Part shown: positions 52,076-60,570 of the stretch, in pieces
Numbering within the stretch: position 1 is the first letter of the stretch
Layout: every line of letters starts with the position of its first letter
NCBI GenBank assembly: GCA_963789495.1
Contig: CAWBLP010000005.1
Coordinates: 380,533 to 444,532, forward strand
DNA length: 64,000 nucleotides
Direction: 5' to 3'
Source: CAWBLP01 sp963789495
GTDB taxonomy: Bacteria > Pseudomonadota > Alphaproteobacteria > Acetobacterales > Acetobacteraceae
Made by a program: the position numbers and the translations under genes
The notes under the pieces: model-generated
Databases searched by the model: none
Told to the model about the DNA's origin: nothing
The model's input: the letters and a program-made list of their open reading frames with translations, nothing else

Positions 52076-53640
52076 TCGCTTGTCAATGGTTTCTGGGATG
52101 GCACCTCCTGTTTCACGCTCATCGTGGTGAGGCACGCTTGGGCCCGGGGCGGTCCTGTATCGCAGCGACTGCTGCGTCACCTTACATGCGGTCGGGGCCG
52201 TAGAGGCGCCCGCACCATAATGCCTCTTGCACGAGGCTTTGCCCCAGTGAGACGCGACCCACCTGAAACGCGGTAGCGCGGAGCTACCAAAGAAGAAGAC
52301 GGTCGCGCTCCCCGTATCGCCGCTGACGGCTCCTCGCCTGCGGCAATCTGGTTGATTATGCTGTGACTGCGGTCTCTGCGCTGAGCGTGCTGCCGTCGGG
52401 CACCACCCCGGTCTCCACGTAGCGCCACAGGGCGATCAGAAGCTTCCTTGCCATCGCCACAATCGCGATCCGCCGCGTGCGCCCCTTCAGTGTGCCGACG
52501 CGCTCGCGGAACCACGTGGCCAGCGCGCTATCGGGCTGATAGCGCAACCACAACCAAGCAAGCTGGATCATAGTCGTGCGTGCCCGAGGATTGCCTGCCC
52601 GGCTGATGTTCCGGTCGCGATCCATCCCGCCGCTCTGGTAGGGCATCGGTGTGATGCCGACATAGCTGGCGAGCTGACGGCGGTTGGCGAAAGAACGGTA
52701 GAACACCTCGCGGACCAACACGGCTGCGAAGTTTTCGCCAACACCGCGGATCCTCTGTAGAGCGATGATCTTGCTAACCACCGTGTCGGCCGCCTCTGTT
52801 TCTTCCAGAATTTTGGCACGGTCAGCCTCCAGTTCGCGAATCAACTCCAATACCAGGGTGAGCCGCCGGCGGAGCCGATCAAGCTCGATCCGCAACAACT
52901 GCGGAAGAGCACGTCCATCACCCGTTCGCAGCTCTGCTACGTCGCGCTCCCAAGAGCGCAGTGACGGCCTTCCCCGGATACCCTGCGTGAACAGCAGCGC
53001 TTCGATCCTGTTCTCGATGCGCAGCTTGTCTTGCACGAGGTGTTCGCGCTCGCGGTGAGGACGCTTGGCGTCCTCCTCGTCCGGCGAGGGTACGCGCACC
53101 ATGCTGCACACCTGGCGATCGCCGCCCAGCCAGGCGGCAAGCACGCGAAGCATGCCCTCGGCATCGAGCCGGTCAGTCTTGGCCCGCCGGGCACGGCGGT
53201 TCACCAGAATGCTGGTCGGCTCGAGCACGTAGGCGACGACGCCATGTGCCGTCAGCAGTCGATGCAGCCAGAACCCATCCCGTCCTGCTTCGAAACAGCA
53301 CGCCACATCCGCGGGGCCGCCCAGCTTGGCTGAGGCGCGCGACCGAACCTCAGCGATGACCCTGAGCAGCGCGGCCGTGTCGCCGCCCTCCAGGCGATGC
53401 AGCCGCAACTTCTCAGTATTTGGCAGGCGTGCAGCAACAAGCCACGAAGCAACGCTGAGTTCGATCGAGACGTATACGATGTTTTCGGACGGCATGGCAG
53501 GCTCCCTGGTTTATTGCGGACCCTACCAGTGTTGCCAAGCAGCCGGGGCGATGTCCTGCCTCATAGCATCTGGAACCACAGCTCAACGGGCGTCCCGGAC
53601 CATGTGGCATGCAAGGCTTGCTTCAGGCTGGTACTGAAGT
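52076..53640 (-). mobile_element. IS110-family element inside IS630
   Basis: It lies between the two halves of the IS630 transposase; bounds are set by where IS630 similarity stops and may be off by tens of bases. As usual for IS110 there are no clear inverted repeats or target duplication. It carries one intact transposase gene and long non-coding flanks. Confidence 0.7.
52356..53495 (-). CDS. IS110-family transposase
   Basis: 379-residue DEDD/serine transposase. The N-terminal RuvC-like half has NIVYVSIELSVASWLVAARL; the family usually shows D at the place of E in SIELS. Then come DVACCFEAGRDGFWLHRLL and ARRAKTDRLDAEGMLRVLAA. The C-terminal Transposase_20 half has ALQRIRGVGENFAAVLVREV, the serine motif PMPYQSGGMDRDRNISRAGN, and RTTMIQLAWLWLRYQPDSAL. 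Complete and unbroken. It resides inside the IS630 transposase gene at 51550-54232. Confidence 0.9.
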   Translation of the reverse strand: MPSENIVYVSIELSVASWLVAARLPNTEKLRLHRLEGGDTAALLRVIAEVRSRASAKLGGPADVACCFEAGRDGFWLHRLLTAHGVVAYVLEPTSILVNRRARRAKTDRLDAEGMLRVLAAWLGGDRQVCSMVRVPSPDEEDAKRPHREREHLVQDKLRIENRIEALLFTQGIRGRPSLRSWERDVAELRTGDGRALPQLLRIELDRLRRRLTLVLELIRELEADRAKILEETEAADTVVSKIIALQRIRGVGENFAAVLVREVFYRSFANRRQLASYVGITPMPYQSGGMDRDRNISRAGNPRARTTMIQLAWLWLRYQPDSALATWFRERVGTLKGRTRRIAIVAMARKLLIALWRYVETGVVPDGSTLSAETAVTA

Positions 53641-54135
53641 TTTTTTAAAAGCCTGCTGCGCCGCGACATCCTTCTTCGGGTGATACGGACGCGGCTGCAG
53701 CCGGGTCAGCTTCAGCTTGCGCAGCCACTTGCCGATCGTGCGGTCCGGTACCGTGACTGCGAAGCGCCGTGCCACTTCCGCACGCAGATCAACGCAACGC
53801 CAACGGACCACCTTGTGAACCTGCGGATCGGGGCCGTTGACCACCAGCTCCCGCAGCTCGGCCATCTGCCCCGGGGTCAATTTAGCCGCGGCGCCCGGCG
53901 CCTTGCGCGACACCAAACCGTCGACGCCGCTGACGTTGTATCGATGGACCCAATCGCGCAGTGTTTGCCGATCCATGCCGGATTGGCGTGCCGCATCAAG
54001 CCGTGTGGCGCCATCCAGCACCATGGCAATAGCCAGCAAACGCCGCGCCCGCGCTGCATCGGAGGTTCCCGCTGCGATCGACCGCAGCTCCGCCGAGCTG
54101 TGCTCCTCGCGGGTGATCGCAACTGCCGCACTCAT
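53640..54135 (-). pseudogene. IS630 transposase, N-terminal part
   Basis: About 165 codons from MSAAVAITREEHSSAELRSI. HTH regions are ARRLLAIAMVLDGATRLDAA and QSGMDRQTLRDWVHRYNVSG. VDLRAEVARRFAVTVPDRTI, then GKWLRKLKLTRLQPRPYHPK, leads to KDVAAQQAFKK, where the IS110 element begins. The catalytic half is at 51559-52075. Non-functional as split. Confidence 0.87.
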
Positions 54136-54254
54136 ACCGCTCTCCTGTTCAGGGAATTGTCAACCCTGGCAGAGCGAATCGTACTTTCACCAGGTTGGGA
54201 ATCGGGCGTGAGTTGGACTCAGCGGCGGTTGGTATAACATGGCAGAAACACGAT

Positions 54255-54488
54255 ATGGCTTCAATCGACCCGATCGCGAAGCACGCATCATCATACTCGA
54301 CGCTGAACCGGTCTACTTTTTCTCAAATTGTGCGAGACAAAGACTTGTTCATTGGCCAAACGCCGCTACACCAGGGAGAGCGACTGCGCGACAAGATCGA
54401 GGCACAGCTTGACCGGATCAAGCAGGCCCCTCGCCTAGTCCGCTCATTCTTCCAAGCTCCAAGTGTCGTCTATATTACCGACCGGTGA
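54255..54488 (+). pseudogene. probable C-terminal fragment of another IS630-type transposase
   Basis: 77-codon frame ending DKIEAQLDRIKQAPRLVRSF then FQAPSVVYITDR. The last 20 residues match the usual end of IS630 transposases (RVRSFFxAPSVRYA). The first 30 residues are not recognisable. It lies between the interrupted IS630 element and a truncated P-type ATPase gene. It could instead be a short unknown gene, but the C-terminal motif argues for a relic. Confidence 0.5.
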
Positions 54489-54699
54489 GTAAAAAGTTCG
54501 TTGGTCCTCTTTTCTTCGATCTTGTTGGGCCCGTATTGGGTCAGTCTCTTCTTCGCTTCGGCCTGGCTGAGGTCGTCCGGCGACGAACCCAATTTTTCTC
54601 CACCTCCGCCATGGGCAGGGACTTCAAATCGTCCTTCGCATCGGGCTTCGATGCCGCCTTCGACTCCGGAGCTTTCGGTCCGTCCGCATTGGAGTTCAT
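54470..54699 (-). pseudogene. plasma-membrane-type H+/cation P-type ATPase, N-terminal stump
   Basis: From ATG 54699 the minus strand reads NSNADGPKAPESKAASKPDA, then KSLPMAEVEK. An extra A in the A-run near 54599 shifts the frame. It resumes LGSSPDDLSQAEAKKRLTQY, then GPNKIEEKRTNEL, the Cation_ATPase_N domain of PMA1-like proton pumps. The sequence then ends at the junction near 54480. Only about 65 of roughly 850 residues remain; all membrane and phosphorylation domains are gone. The rest was presumably lost when mobile elements inserted. Confidence 0.75.
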
Positions 54700-54975
54700 G
54701 ATCCGCGTCCTTATCTGTCCGTCCTACTGCTCCGGGAGTTCGGGCGTTGCCAAGCACCAGTCGTCATTGGCGACTGCTTTTGATTACGACATCGCATTCG
54801 CCACACCATACAATTCCGTTGCAGCTGGCTCGATGATGCGGGACTTGTGGTGCCGCCAACGCCATGCTCCCGGCTTGCGGCCTCGCAACGCCGAGGACCC
54901 AGTCAAGCGGCAGCCGCTCGCTCGCCCGGCCAGATCCCTTGACAACGTAACTCTGGCTGCGAGACCGACGCCCGA

Positions 54976-55752
54976 TCAGGGCTGGCCAGTCGCCCGGATG
55001 TCGCCATAGTGGTCATGGAAACGCTTCTCATAGGCTCTATCAATTGTTGTAGATGCATCGTATGTCGGGCTGTCCTTGACCCTTTGACGATCGACATTGA
55101 GGTTCACCAGCTTGTCGTCCCAATTGATCGATTGCGCCGAGCGCGGCGCGATCAGGACCTTCTTCCCGGGCCACCAGTTTTTTGTATCGACGACGAGGAA
55201 GTGGATGCTCCAATCGGTATCGTCCACCAGGAAGTCCTCGACGTGACCGATCTCGCCGTCGGTGGCATGGATATGGTATCCGGTGACCGCTTCGATGCTG
55301 CGGAGATGCGGATCGCCGTCATTCCGATGCGTATCGGGAATGTGTTGCTGACGCCGTCCGGACCCCATGGGGGATAATCCCATCATGGGGCCGCCCAAAT
55401 AGCCGAAACCACCCATGTAAAGGCCGGTACCCCAATACGGATACCAGCCATAGTAATCGTAAACATGGGTCTCCATCTGCCGCGACACCGGCCGATCGCA
55501 GTCGATCTCCGGGCTGTCCTTGACCTGCTGTTTGGTCAATCTCACCGCAAATTCGTGTTCCGTTGGATGCAGGTGTCCCAGGACCAAGGGCGGCAGAAGG
55601 ACTTTACGACCGGCGAGCCAGTTGCCGGTATCGACAACCAGCCAACGAATCAACCAGCTAGCGTCGTCAAATAGAAAATCGCTCACGGTTCCGAGCCGGC
55701 CATCGCTTGCCGCAATGGCGTAGCCTTTGATCGCCGATGCATTCCACAACAT
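54976..55752 (-). CDS. double PRC-barrel domain protein
   Basis: 258-residue cytosolic protein (no signal). Two PRC-barrel domains are visible. The first, residues 5-75, has SAIKGYAIAASDGRLGTVSD, then FLFDDASWLIRWLVVDTGNW. The second, about 150-230, has VTGYHIHATDGEIGHVEDFL, then VDDTDWSIHFLVVDTKNWWP. Each ends in a VKDSP motif. The linker is rich in tyrosine, glycine and methionine (YYGWYPYWGTGLYMGGFGYL). Such proteins are common stress-associated or RNA/envelope-associated proteins in Alphaproteobacteria, with unclear function. It is 68 bp downstream of another PRC-barrel gene on the same strand. Frame intact. Confidence 0.87.
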   Translation of the reverse strand: MLWNASAIKGYAIAASDGRLGTVSDFLFDDASWLIRWLVVDTGNWLAGRKVLLPPLVLGHLHPTEHEFAVRLTKQQVKDSPEIDCDRPVSRQMETHVYDYYGWYPYWGTGLYMGGFGYLGGPMMGLSPMGSGRRQQHIPDTHRNDGDPHLRSIEAVTGYHIHATDGEIGHVEDFLVDDTDWSIHFLVVDTKNWWPGKKVLIAPRSAQSINWDDKLVNLNVDRQRVKDSPTYDASTTIDRAYEKRFHDHYGDIRATGQP

Positions 55753-55820
55753 TGTGCGCTCCTCTTACGCTTGGGTCTCACGCCAATCGACGGGACCGGA
55801 CCAAGGGATCCACCGTTGGA

Positions 55821-56723
55821 TCATTTGCTGCCAGTGATCGTGGTGATATGTGCCTTCCAGTAGGCATCCACCTTCTGGCTCTCCTGATCGAAGTGACCAG
55901 TGGCTCCGAATTGGTCACGGCTCACCTGCGGGGCGGTGTCCATGGCAGCCTTGGTCGTGTCCAACACGAGCAGGTTCGCGGCCGGAGTTACTTTGAAGGC
56001 CGCCCAGGGGACCGGAACGTATTTCTCGTCGATCCCGAAAATCCCGCCCCGGCCGATCACCAGATAGGCGATCGCGCCTGTCTGCGGGCTCATCACCAGG
56101 TCTTCGACGCTACCGAGCGCGTCCCCCTGCGGGGTGCGCACGTCGGTGCCGACCAACTCGCCGGACCGGTACGAGGTGTTCGTGACTGTGACCGGTTGCG
56201 CAGCGGCGATCTGGTGCTGCCGCCAGCCCGGCACGTCCGCCGTCGGCATTCCCCGGCGATGCATGTCAGCCATGTAGAGCTTGTAGATACCGCGCGCAGT
56301 GGCGAGCTCGTTCTGACACGCCTGCTGCTGGCCATGTCGGGCGAGAATGTTGGCGGACGCAACCAGGATCCGCACCTCGTAGCCCGGTCGCGCGTCCTGG
56401 TAACCCCGGGAAGCGGTCGCAGGCGTCGCTGGGCGGACGCCGATCGGATAGCCGTTTTCGTAGCCATAGCCACCCATCGGATAACCGTAACCGTAGCCAG
56501 AGCCGCTCAGCCAGTAGCCGTCTTTCCCCATCTGGCTGTCGAAGGCGCGCAGGTCTCTCAGACACTTCTCCGCGGGCCTGGTACCGGCGGAGACTGTCAT
56601 CTTGGCGGCCGGCGGTTGGTTCGCCGTGGCGGCTGCCGGGGGATTAGCGGCGAGCAGCGGGGCGGCCGCCAGGGTAAGCCAAAAGCATGCTGCCACGGAG
56701 CTGGCCAAGCTTGTGCGTTTCAT
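55821..56723 (-). CDS. exported PRC-barrel domain protein
   Basis: 300 residues. The signal peptide is SSVAACFWLTLAAAPLLAAN. An alanine/proline linker follows, then a helical domain with CLRDLRAFDSQMGKDGYWLS and a glycine/tyrosine-rich loop (GSGYGYGYPMGGYGYENGYP). A further helical part is VRILVASANILARHGQQQAC. The C-terminal PRC-barrel (residues 190-270) reads GELVGTDVRTPQGDALGSVE, then DLVMSPQTGAIAYLVIGRGG and KYVPVPWAAFKVT. Probably periplasmic. It is upstream of the double PRC gene and 145 bp from the slipin gene, which runs the same way. Intact; function unknown. Confidence 0.85.
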   Translation of the reverse strand: MKRTSLASSVAACFWLTLAAAPLLAANPPAAATANQPPAAKMTVSAGTRPAEKCLRDLRAFDSQMGKDGYWLSGSGYGYGYPMGGYGYENGYPIGVRPATPATASRGYQDARPGYEVRILVASANILARHGQQQACQNELATARGIYKLYMADMHRRGMPTADVPGWRQHQIAAAQPVTVTNTSYRSGELVGTDVRTPQGDALGSVEDLVMSPQTGAIAYLVIGRGGIFGIDEKYVPVPWAAFKVTPAANLLVLDTTKAAMDTAPQVSRDQFGATGHFDQESQKVDAYWKAHITTITGSK

Positions 56724-56868
56724 GCATTTTGTCTCCTGATTGCTGGGTTGACTTGGTAACGTCCGGAATTGTCGCTGCCTGATCTACGAATTATGTTGGA
56801 GTAGGTGCCGGACCGCGGGCGACATTGGCGTGGGTCGCAGATCGCCTCTGCTCGTCTGGGTCGCTTCC

Positions 56869-57702
56869 TCATGCGCTCAATGGGACGATGTCCTTCATCA
56901 GCGGGGTACGATCGGCGCCATTCGCGCCAGCCGGCTTGCCGGGTCTCTCAAGCAGCTCGAGGAATGGCTTGATGATGTCGATCGGCATCGGAAACACGAC
57001 GGTCGAATTCTGTTCGCGGCCGATCTCCGTCAGCGTCTGCAGGTAGCGCAACTGCATGGCGGCCGGAATACTCGAAAGAATCTTGGCGGCGTTGACCAGG
57101 GTTTGCGAGGCCTGGAACTCGGCTTCCGCATGGATAATCTTGGCGCGCCGGTCGCGCTCCGCCTCCGCCTGCTTGGCGATGGCGCGTACCATGTTTTCGG
57201 TGAGCTCAACGGTTCTGATCTCGACGTTGCTGACCTTGATCCCCCAGGTTTCGGTCTGCGCGTCCAGAATGCTCTGGACGTCGATGCTGAGCTTTTTTCT
57301 TTCCGAAAGCATCTCGTCCAGCTCATGCTGTCCCAGCACGGCGCGTAGGGTTGTCTGAGCGAGCATGTTCGTCGCGGGAAGGTAGTTCTGGACCTGAATG
57401 ATGGCCCGTTCGGGATTGACCACGTTGAAGTAAAGCACCGCGTCAACCTTCATCGACACGTTGTCGTGCGAGATCACGTCCTGGGTCGGTATCTCAATGA
57501 CCTGGATGCGCAAGTCCACGCGCACCATTTCCTGGATGAAGGGAACCATCAACATCAGGCCAGGTCCTTTGACCCGCTGAAAACGCCCCAGGGTGAAGAC
57601 CACCGCTCGCTCATATTCGCGCAGGATCTTCACGCTCGCCGTGATCAGGAAGAGAACTACGATCAGGACGGCCGGAATAACTGCCAGGGATAAGAGGTTC
57701 AT
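56869..57702 (-). CDS. slipin (SPFH/band 7 membrane protein)
   Basis: 277-residue stomatin-like protein. An N-terminal membrane segment (LAVIPAVLIVVLFLITASV) is followed by the SPFH domain: ILREYERAVVFTLGRFQRVK, GPGLMLMVPFIQEMVRVDLR, TQDVISHDNVSMKVDAVLYF, then a coiled-coil AIAKQAEAERDRRAKIIHAE. Typical C-terminal NSTVVFPMPIDI ends it. It organises membrane microdomains and often works with an NfeD protease partner, which is not encoded here. Full length and intact, located between a PRC-barrel pair and an IS630 element. Confidence 0.93.
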   Translation of the reverse strand: MNLLSLAVIPAVLIVVLFLITASVKILREYERAVVFTLGRFQRVKGPGLMLMVPFIQEMVRVDLRIQVIEIPTQDVISHDNVSMKVDAVLYFNVVNPERAIIQVQNYLPATNMLAQTTLRAVLGQHELDEMLSERKKLSIDVQSILDAQTETWGIKVSNVEIRTVELTENMVRAIAKQAEAERDRRAKIIHAEAEFQASQTLVNAAKILSSIPAAMQLRYLQTLTEIGREQNSTVVFPMPIDIIKPFLELLERPGKPAGANGADRTPLMKDIVPLSA

Positions 57703-57883
57703 GGTATTGCAACTTTCAGAGCGGGAGAAAATGGATTCTCATCGCAGCAGCCGGGACATGTATGATCGCACGATGTAGGCCTCCGATGTGGCTGCGCCAG
57801 GATCGGAAACTACCTAATACCCTACGTCATTGACTCAGCGGTTAAACTTCGAATCGATGCCCTGGCAATGACGGAGCCGATTC

Positions 57884-59034
57884 GTGACAAGGAAACAGAC
57901 TGCCAGGAAGCACATCGTCAGACTGAGCGATGATGAGCGCGATCGGCTGAACGCGCTCATCGCAACAGGCAAGCATCCGGCACGCAAGCTTCTCAAGGCG
58001 CGTATCCTGCTGAAGGCCGACGTCTCCGAGGCGGGCGAGGGATGGCCCGACAACCGGATTGCCGAGGCGTTGGACACCAGCACCGACACGATCCTTCGGA
58101 CCCGCCAGCGGCTTGTGGAGGAAGGCCTGGACGCGGCCCTGACACACAAATATTCGCCCGCCTCGGCCCGGCCACGCATCTTCGACGGGGCCGCCGAGGC
58201 CAAGCTGATCGCCCTGGCGTGCGGCGAGCCGCCAAGGGGGCGGTCGCGCTGGACCCTTGAACTGCTGGAAGAACAGGTCGTCGAACTGAAGATCGTCGAG
58301 CGTGCCAGCGACAACACGATCGGGCGGACGCTAAAAAAAACGCTCTCAAGCCCCACCTGCAAGAACAATGGGTCATTCCGCCGGACGCCAGCGCGGCCTT
58401 CGTAGCCGCCATGGAGGACGTACTCGAAGTCTATCAGCGCCCGCACGACCCAGCGCGCCCGGTGGTTTGCCTGGACGAGACGTCAAAGCAACTGATCGCA
58501 GAGACGCGCGTGCCGATCCAGGCGAAGCCAGGGCATCCCTCGCGCGTCGACTACGAGTATGAGCGTAACGGCACGGCAAACCTGTTCATGCTGTTCGCGC
58601 CGCTGGAGGGATGGCGGCACGTCAAGGTCACAGACCGCCACGCCGCCGCCGATTACGCCCAGGTCCTCAAGGAGGTGTCCGACATCCACTTCCCTGGCGC
58701 CGAGAAGATCGTTCTGATCCAAGACAATCTCAGCACGCACAAACCCGCGTCGCTGTACGAGGCCTTTCCGCCCGCGGAAGCCCGCCGGCTCGTGGAACGG
58801 TTCGAGTGGCATTACACACCCAAGCACGGAAGCTGGCTGGATATGGCCGAGTGCGAAATCAGCGTGCTGTCAAGACAATGCCTGGACCGGCGAATCCCCG
58901 ACAAACCGACGCTGACCCAAGAGATCGCCGCATGGCAGCAGAACCGCAACAAAAGGCACGCCAAGGCCGATTGGCAGTTCACCAACGCGGACGCCCGCGT
59001 CAAGCTCAAGCGGCTCTACCCGCAATTTCAATGA
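57884..59034 (+). CDS. IS630-family transposase made by -1 frameshift (orfA 57884-58405, orfB frame to 59034)
   Basis: The first frame (173 codons) gives the HTH region: HIVRLSDDERDRLNALIATG, PDNRIAEALDTSTDTILRTR, then ELLEEQVVELKIVERASDNT and IGRTLKK. At CTA AAA AAA ACG (A8, 58333-58340) a -1 slip gives NALKPHLQEQWVIPPDASAA, then FVAAMEDVLEVYQRPHDPAR. The DDE core follows: VVCLDETSKQLIAETRVPIQ, IVLIQDNLSTHKPASLYEAF and KHGSWLDMAECEISVLSRQC. Without the slip the protein stops at 58405 with no catalytic residues. IS630 relatives are known to use such sites, so this is read as programmed recoding, unlike the +1 errors elsewhere. Confidence 0.87.
58332..58341 (+). promoter_or_regulatory. -1 programmed frameshift site (A AAA AAA in zero frame)
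   Basis: Eight consecutive A bases in the phase CTA AAA AAA ACG form an X XXY YYZ-type slippery heptamer. The -1 frame downstream of it is the conserved transposase frame. Confidence 0.75.
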
Positions 59035-59046
59035 CTCGGGGTACTA

Positions 59047-60260
59047 GTGTCCTGAACCATAAGACCACCGCATCATGTCGTTGAAGTGTTGTAGGTGCAA
59101 AATCGTTCTATGGCGTCGAGGATGTCGTCGGCGGATTTGACCCACCGGAATGGCTTTGGGTTGGCATTGTGGTGATCGAGAAAGGCGTTGATCGCAGCTT
59201 CCAGCTCATCGACGCTGCGATGCACGCCGCGCCTGATCTTCCGGTCGGTCAGCAGTGCGAAAAAGCGCTCGACCTGGTTCAGCCAGGAGCTGCTTGTCGG
59301 GGTCAGGTGGACATGCCAGCGCGGGCGCTTTGCCAGCCAGTCGCGGATCAGCGCGGTCTTGTGCGTCGCGTAGTTGTCCCAGACCAGATGCACATCCAGC
59401 CCGGTCGGTACCGCAGCCTCGATCTCGTCCAGGAATTGACGGAACTCGGTCGCGCGGTGGCGCGGATAGCATTTGCCGATGATTGCTCCGGTAGCGACGT
59501 CAAGTGCCGCGAACAGCGAGGTCGTACCGTGCCGGACGTAATCGTGACTGCGCCGCTCAGGCTGACCAGGTCGCATCGGAAACACGGTCTGGCTGCGGTC
59601 CAGCGCCTGGATCTGCGACTTTTCGTCAACGCAGAGCACCACGGCATGCTCGGGAGGGGAAACATACAACCCCACCACATCGCGCACCTTGGCCACGAAG
59701 TCGGGATCAGTGGAGAGCTTGAATGTCTCCTGCCGATGCGGCTTCAGCCCGAAGGCGCGCCAAATCCGCTGCACCGTGCTGACCGACAAGCCGGTGTCTC
59801 GCGCCATGCCACGCGAACTCCAGTGGGTCGCCGCCTCGGGCTTACTCTCCAGCGTGCGGGTGATCACCGCTTCGATCCGTTTATCCTCGATCGTGCGCGG
59901 CGCTCCGGGCCGCGGCTCGTCGCGCAAACCCTCGACCCGCTGCGCCAGAAACCGGCGGCGCCATTTGCCGACGGTTTGTGGATGCGCCCCAAGCTGCTGA
60001 CCAACCGCCTGGTTTTCCAGACCCTCGGCGCAGGCCAGAACGATGCGGGCACGAGCCGCAAGAGCCTGCGAGGTCTTGGGCCGGGCGGCCAGCGCCATCA
60101 GCTCAGATCTCTCCGCATCCGTTACATTCAGCGCTTCCAGCCTGCGTCCCGCCATGCCTGCTCTCCGTCTCCAAGACGACAGAGCCTCGCAAGTCACGCC
60201 GAAATCGACCGCAGTGCAGTTTTCGAATCGCTGATGCGACGGATTTAGGACTCAGGACAC
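59047..60260 (-). mobile_element. IS630-type insertion sequence, copy 2 (inverted relative to copy 1)
   Basis: Flanked by TA (59045-59046, 60261-60262), with the same ends as the copy at 46710-47922. It is one base longer: in the region ahead of the transposase start, copy 2 reads TGCGGTCGATTTCGG where copy 1 reads TGCGGTCAATTCGG. Orientation is opposite, so the 11 kb between the copies could invert by recombination. Confidence 0.92.
59073..60155 (-). CDS. IS630-family transposase (copy 2)
   Basis: 360 residues from ATG 60155, with the same protein sequence as the product at 46814-47896 (for example AVVLCVDEKSQIQALDRSQT and TPTSSSWLNQVERFFALLTD). Intact. The identity of the two copies implies recent movement. 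It is inserted exactly at the TA that borders the IS630-type element ending at 59044. Confidence 0.93.
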   Translation of the reverse strand: MAGRRLEALNVTDAERSELMALAARPKTSQALAARARIVLACAEGLENQAVGQQLGAHPQTVGKWRRRFLAQRVEGLRDEPRPGAPRTIEDKRIEAVITRTLESKPEAATHWSSRGMARDTGLSVSTVQRIWRAFGLKPHRQETFKLSTDPDFVAKVRDVVGLYVSPPEHAVVLCVDEKSQIQALDRSQTVFPMRPGQPERRSHDYVRHGTTSLFAALDVATGAIIGKCYPRHRATEFRQFLDEIEAAVPTGLDVHLVWDNYATHKTALIRDWLAKRPRWHVHLTPTSSSWLNQVERFFALLTDRKIRRGVHRSVDELEAAINAFLDHHNANPKPFRWVKSADDILDAIERFCTYNTSTT

Positions 60261-60262
60261 TA

Positions 60263-60570
60263 GAATTGACAGGCGATCATGACCCGTCGTCGCTCGCTCG
60301 GTGTGTCCCGAAGGCGGTGTTGCAGGTCGTACCTCGTGCGGCAGCATTTTTCGGTGGCGGCCGGTCAGCAAAGCCGGGTCAATCTCGACCGAGATGCCAG
60401 CTTGTCTGGCGCGGGACAGGGTGAACGCGTGCACGGAGACTACACGGGACCGACGGTGCCATCGAAACTGAGTGTCAGACAGGCAGTCTTCGGTACAGGA
60501 GCTTTTCATGGAATGAGGGCCAAGGCCGCTTAATAATCTGCTGACGGCGGACGATTGTCTGGGCATCCAC
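60263..60570. other. intergenic gap, no gene seen
   Basis: 308 bp between IS630 copy 2 and the YihY gene. Frames here are short and unlike known proteins. It may be flank of a lost element; nothing regulatory is evident. Confidence 0.4.

Larger units (their letters stand above)
51550..54232 (-). mobile_element. IS630-type element interrupted by an IS110 element
   Basis: The ends are inverted repeats (CCAACCGCC at the left, GGCGGTTGG at the right) with TA on each side (51548-51549, 54233-54234). The transposase gene is in two pieces with an IS110 element between them. The original IS630 would be about 1.1 kb. Confidence 0.82.
57817..59044 (+). mobile_element. IS630-type insertion sequence with frameshift site
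   Basis: The ends are imperfect inverted repeats (ATACCCTACGTCATTGAC at the left, complement of GTACCCCGAGTCATTGAA at the right) next to TA (57815-57816 and 59045-59046). The right TA is also the left TA of the adjoining IS630 copy 2. The transposase needs a -1 shift at an A8 run. Confidence 0.85.

Noticed and set aside
57884..58405. Reading the IS630 frame change as a +1 sequence error like the others
   Set aside because: It requires a -1 shift, lies on a phased A8 slippery run, and the element is otherwise complete.
60263..60570. Possible small gene between IS630 copy 2 and the YihY gene
   Set aside because: Frames are short, without start signals or recognisable motifs.
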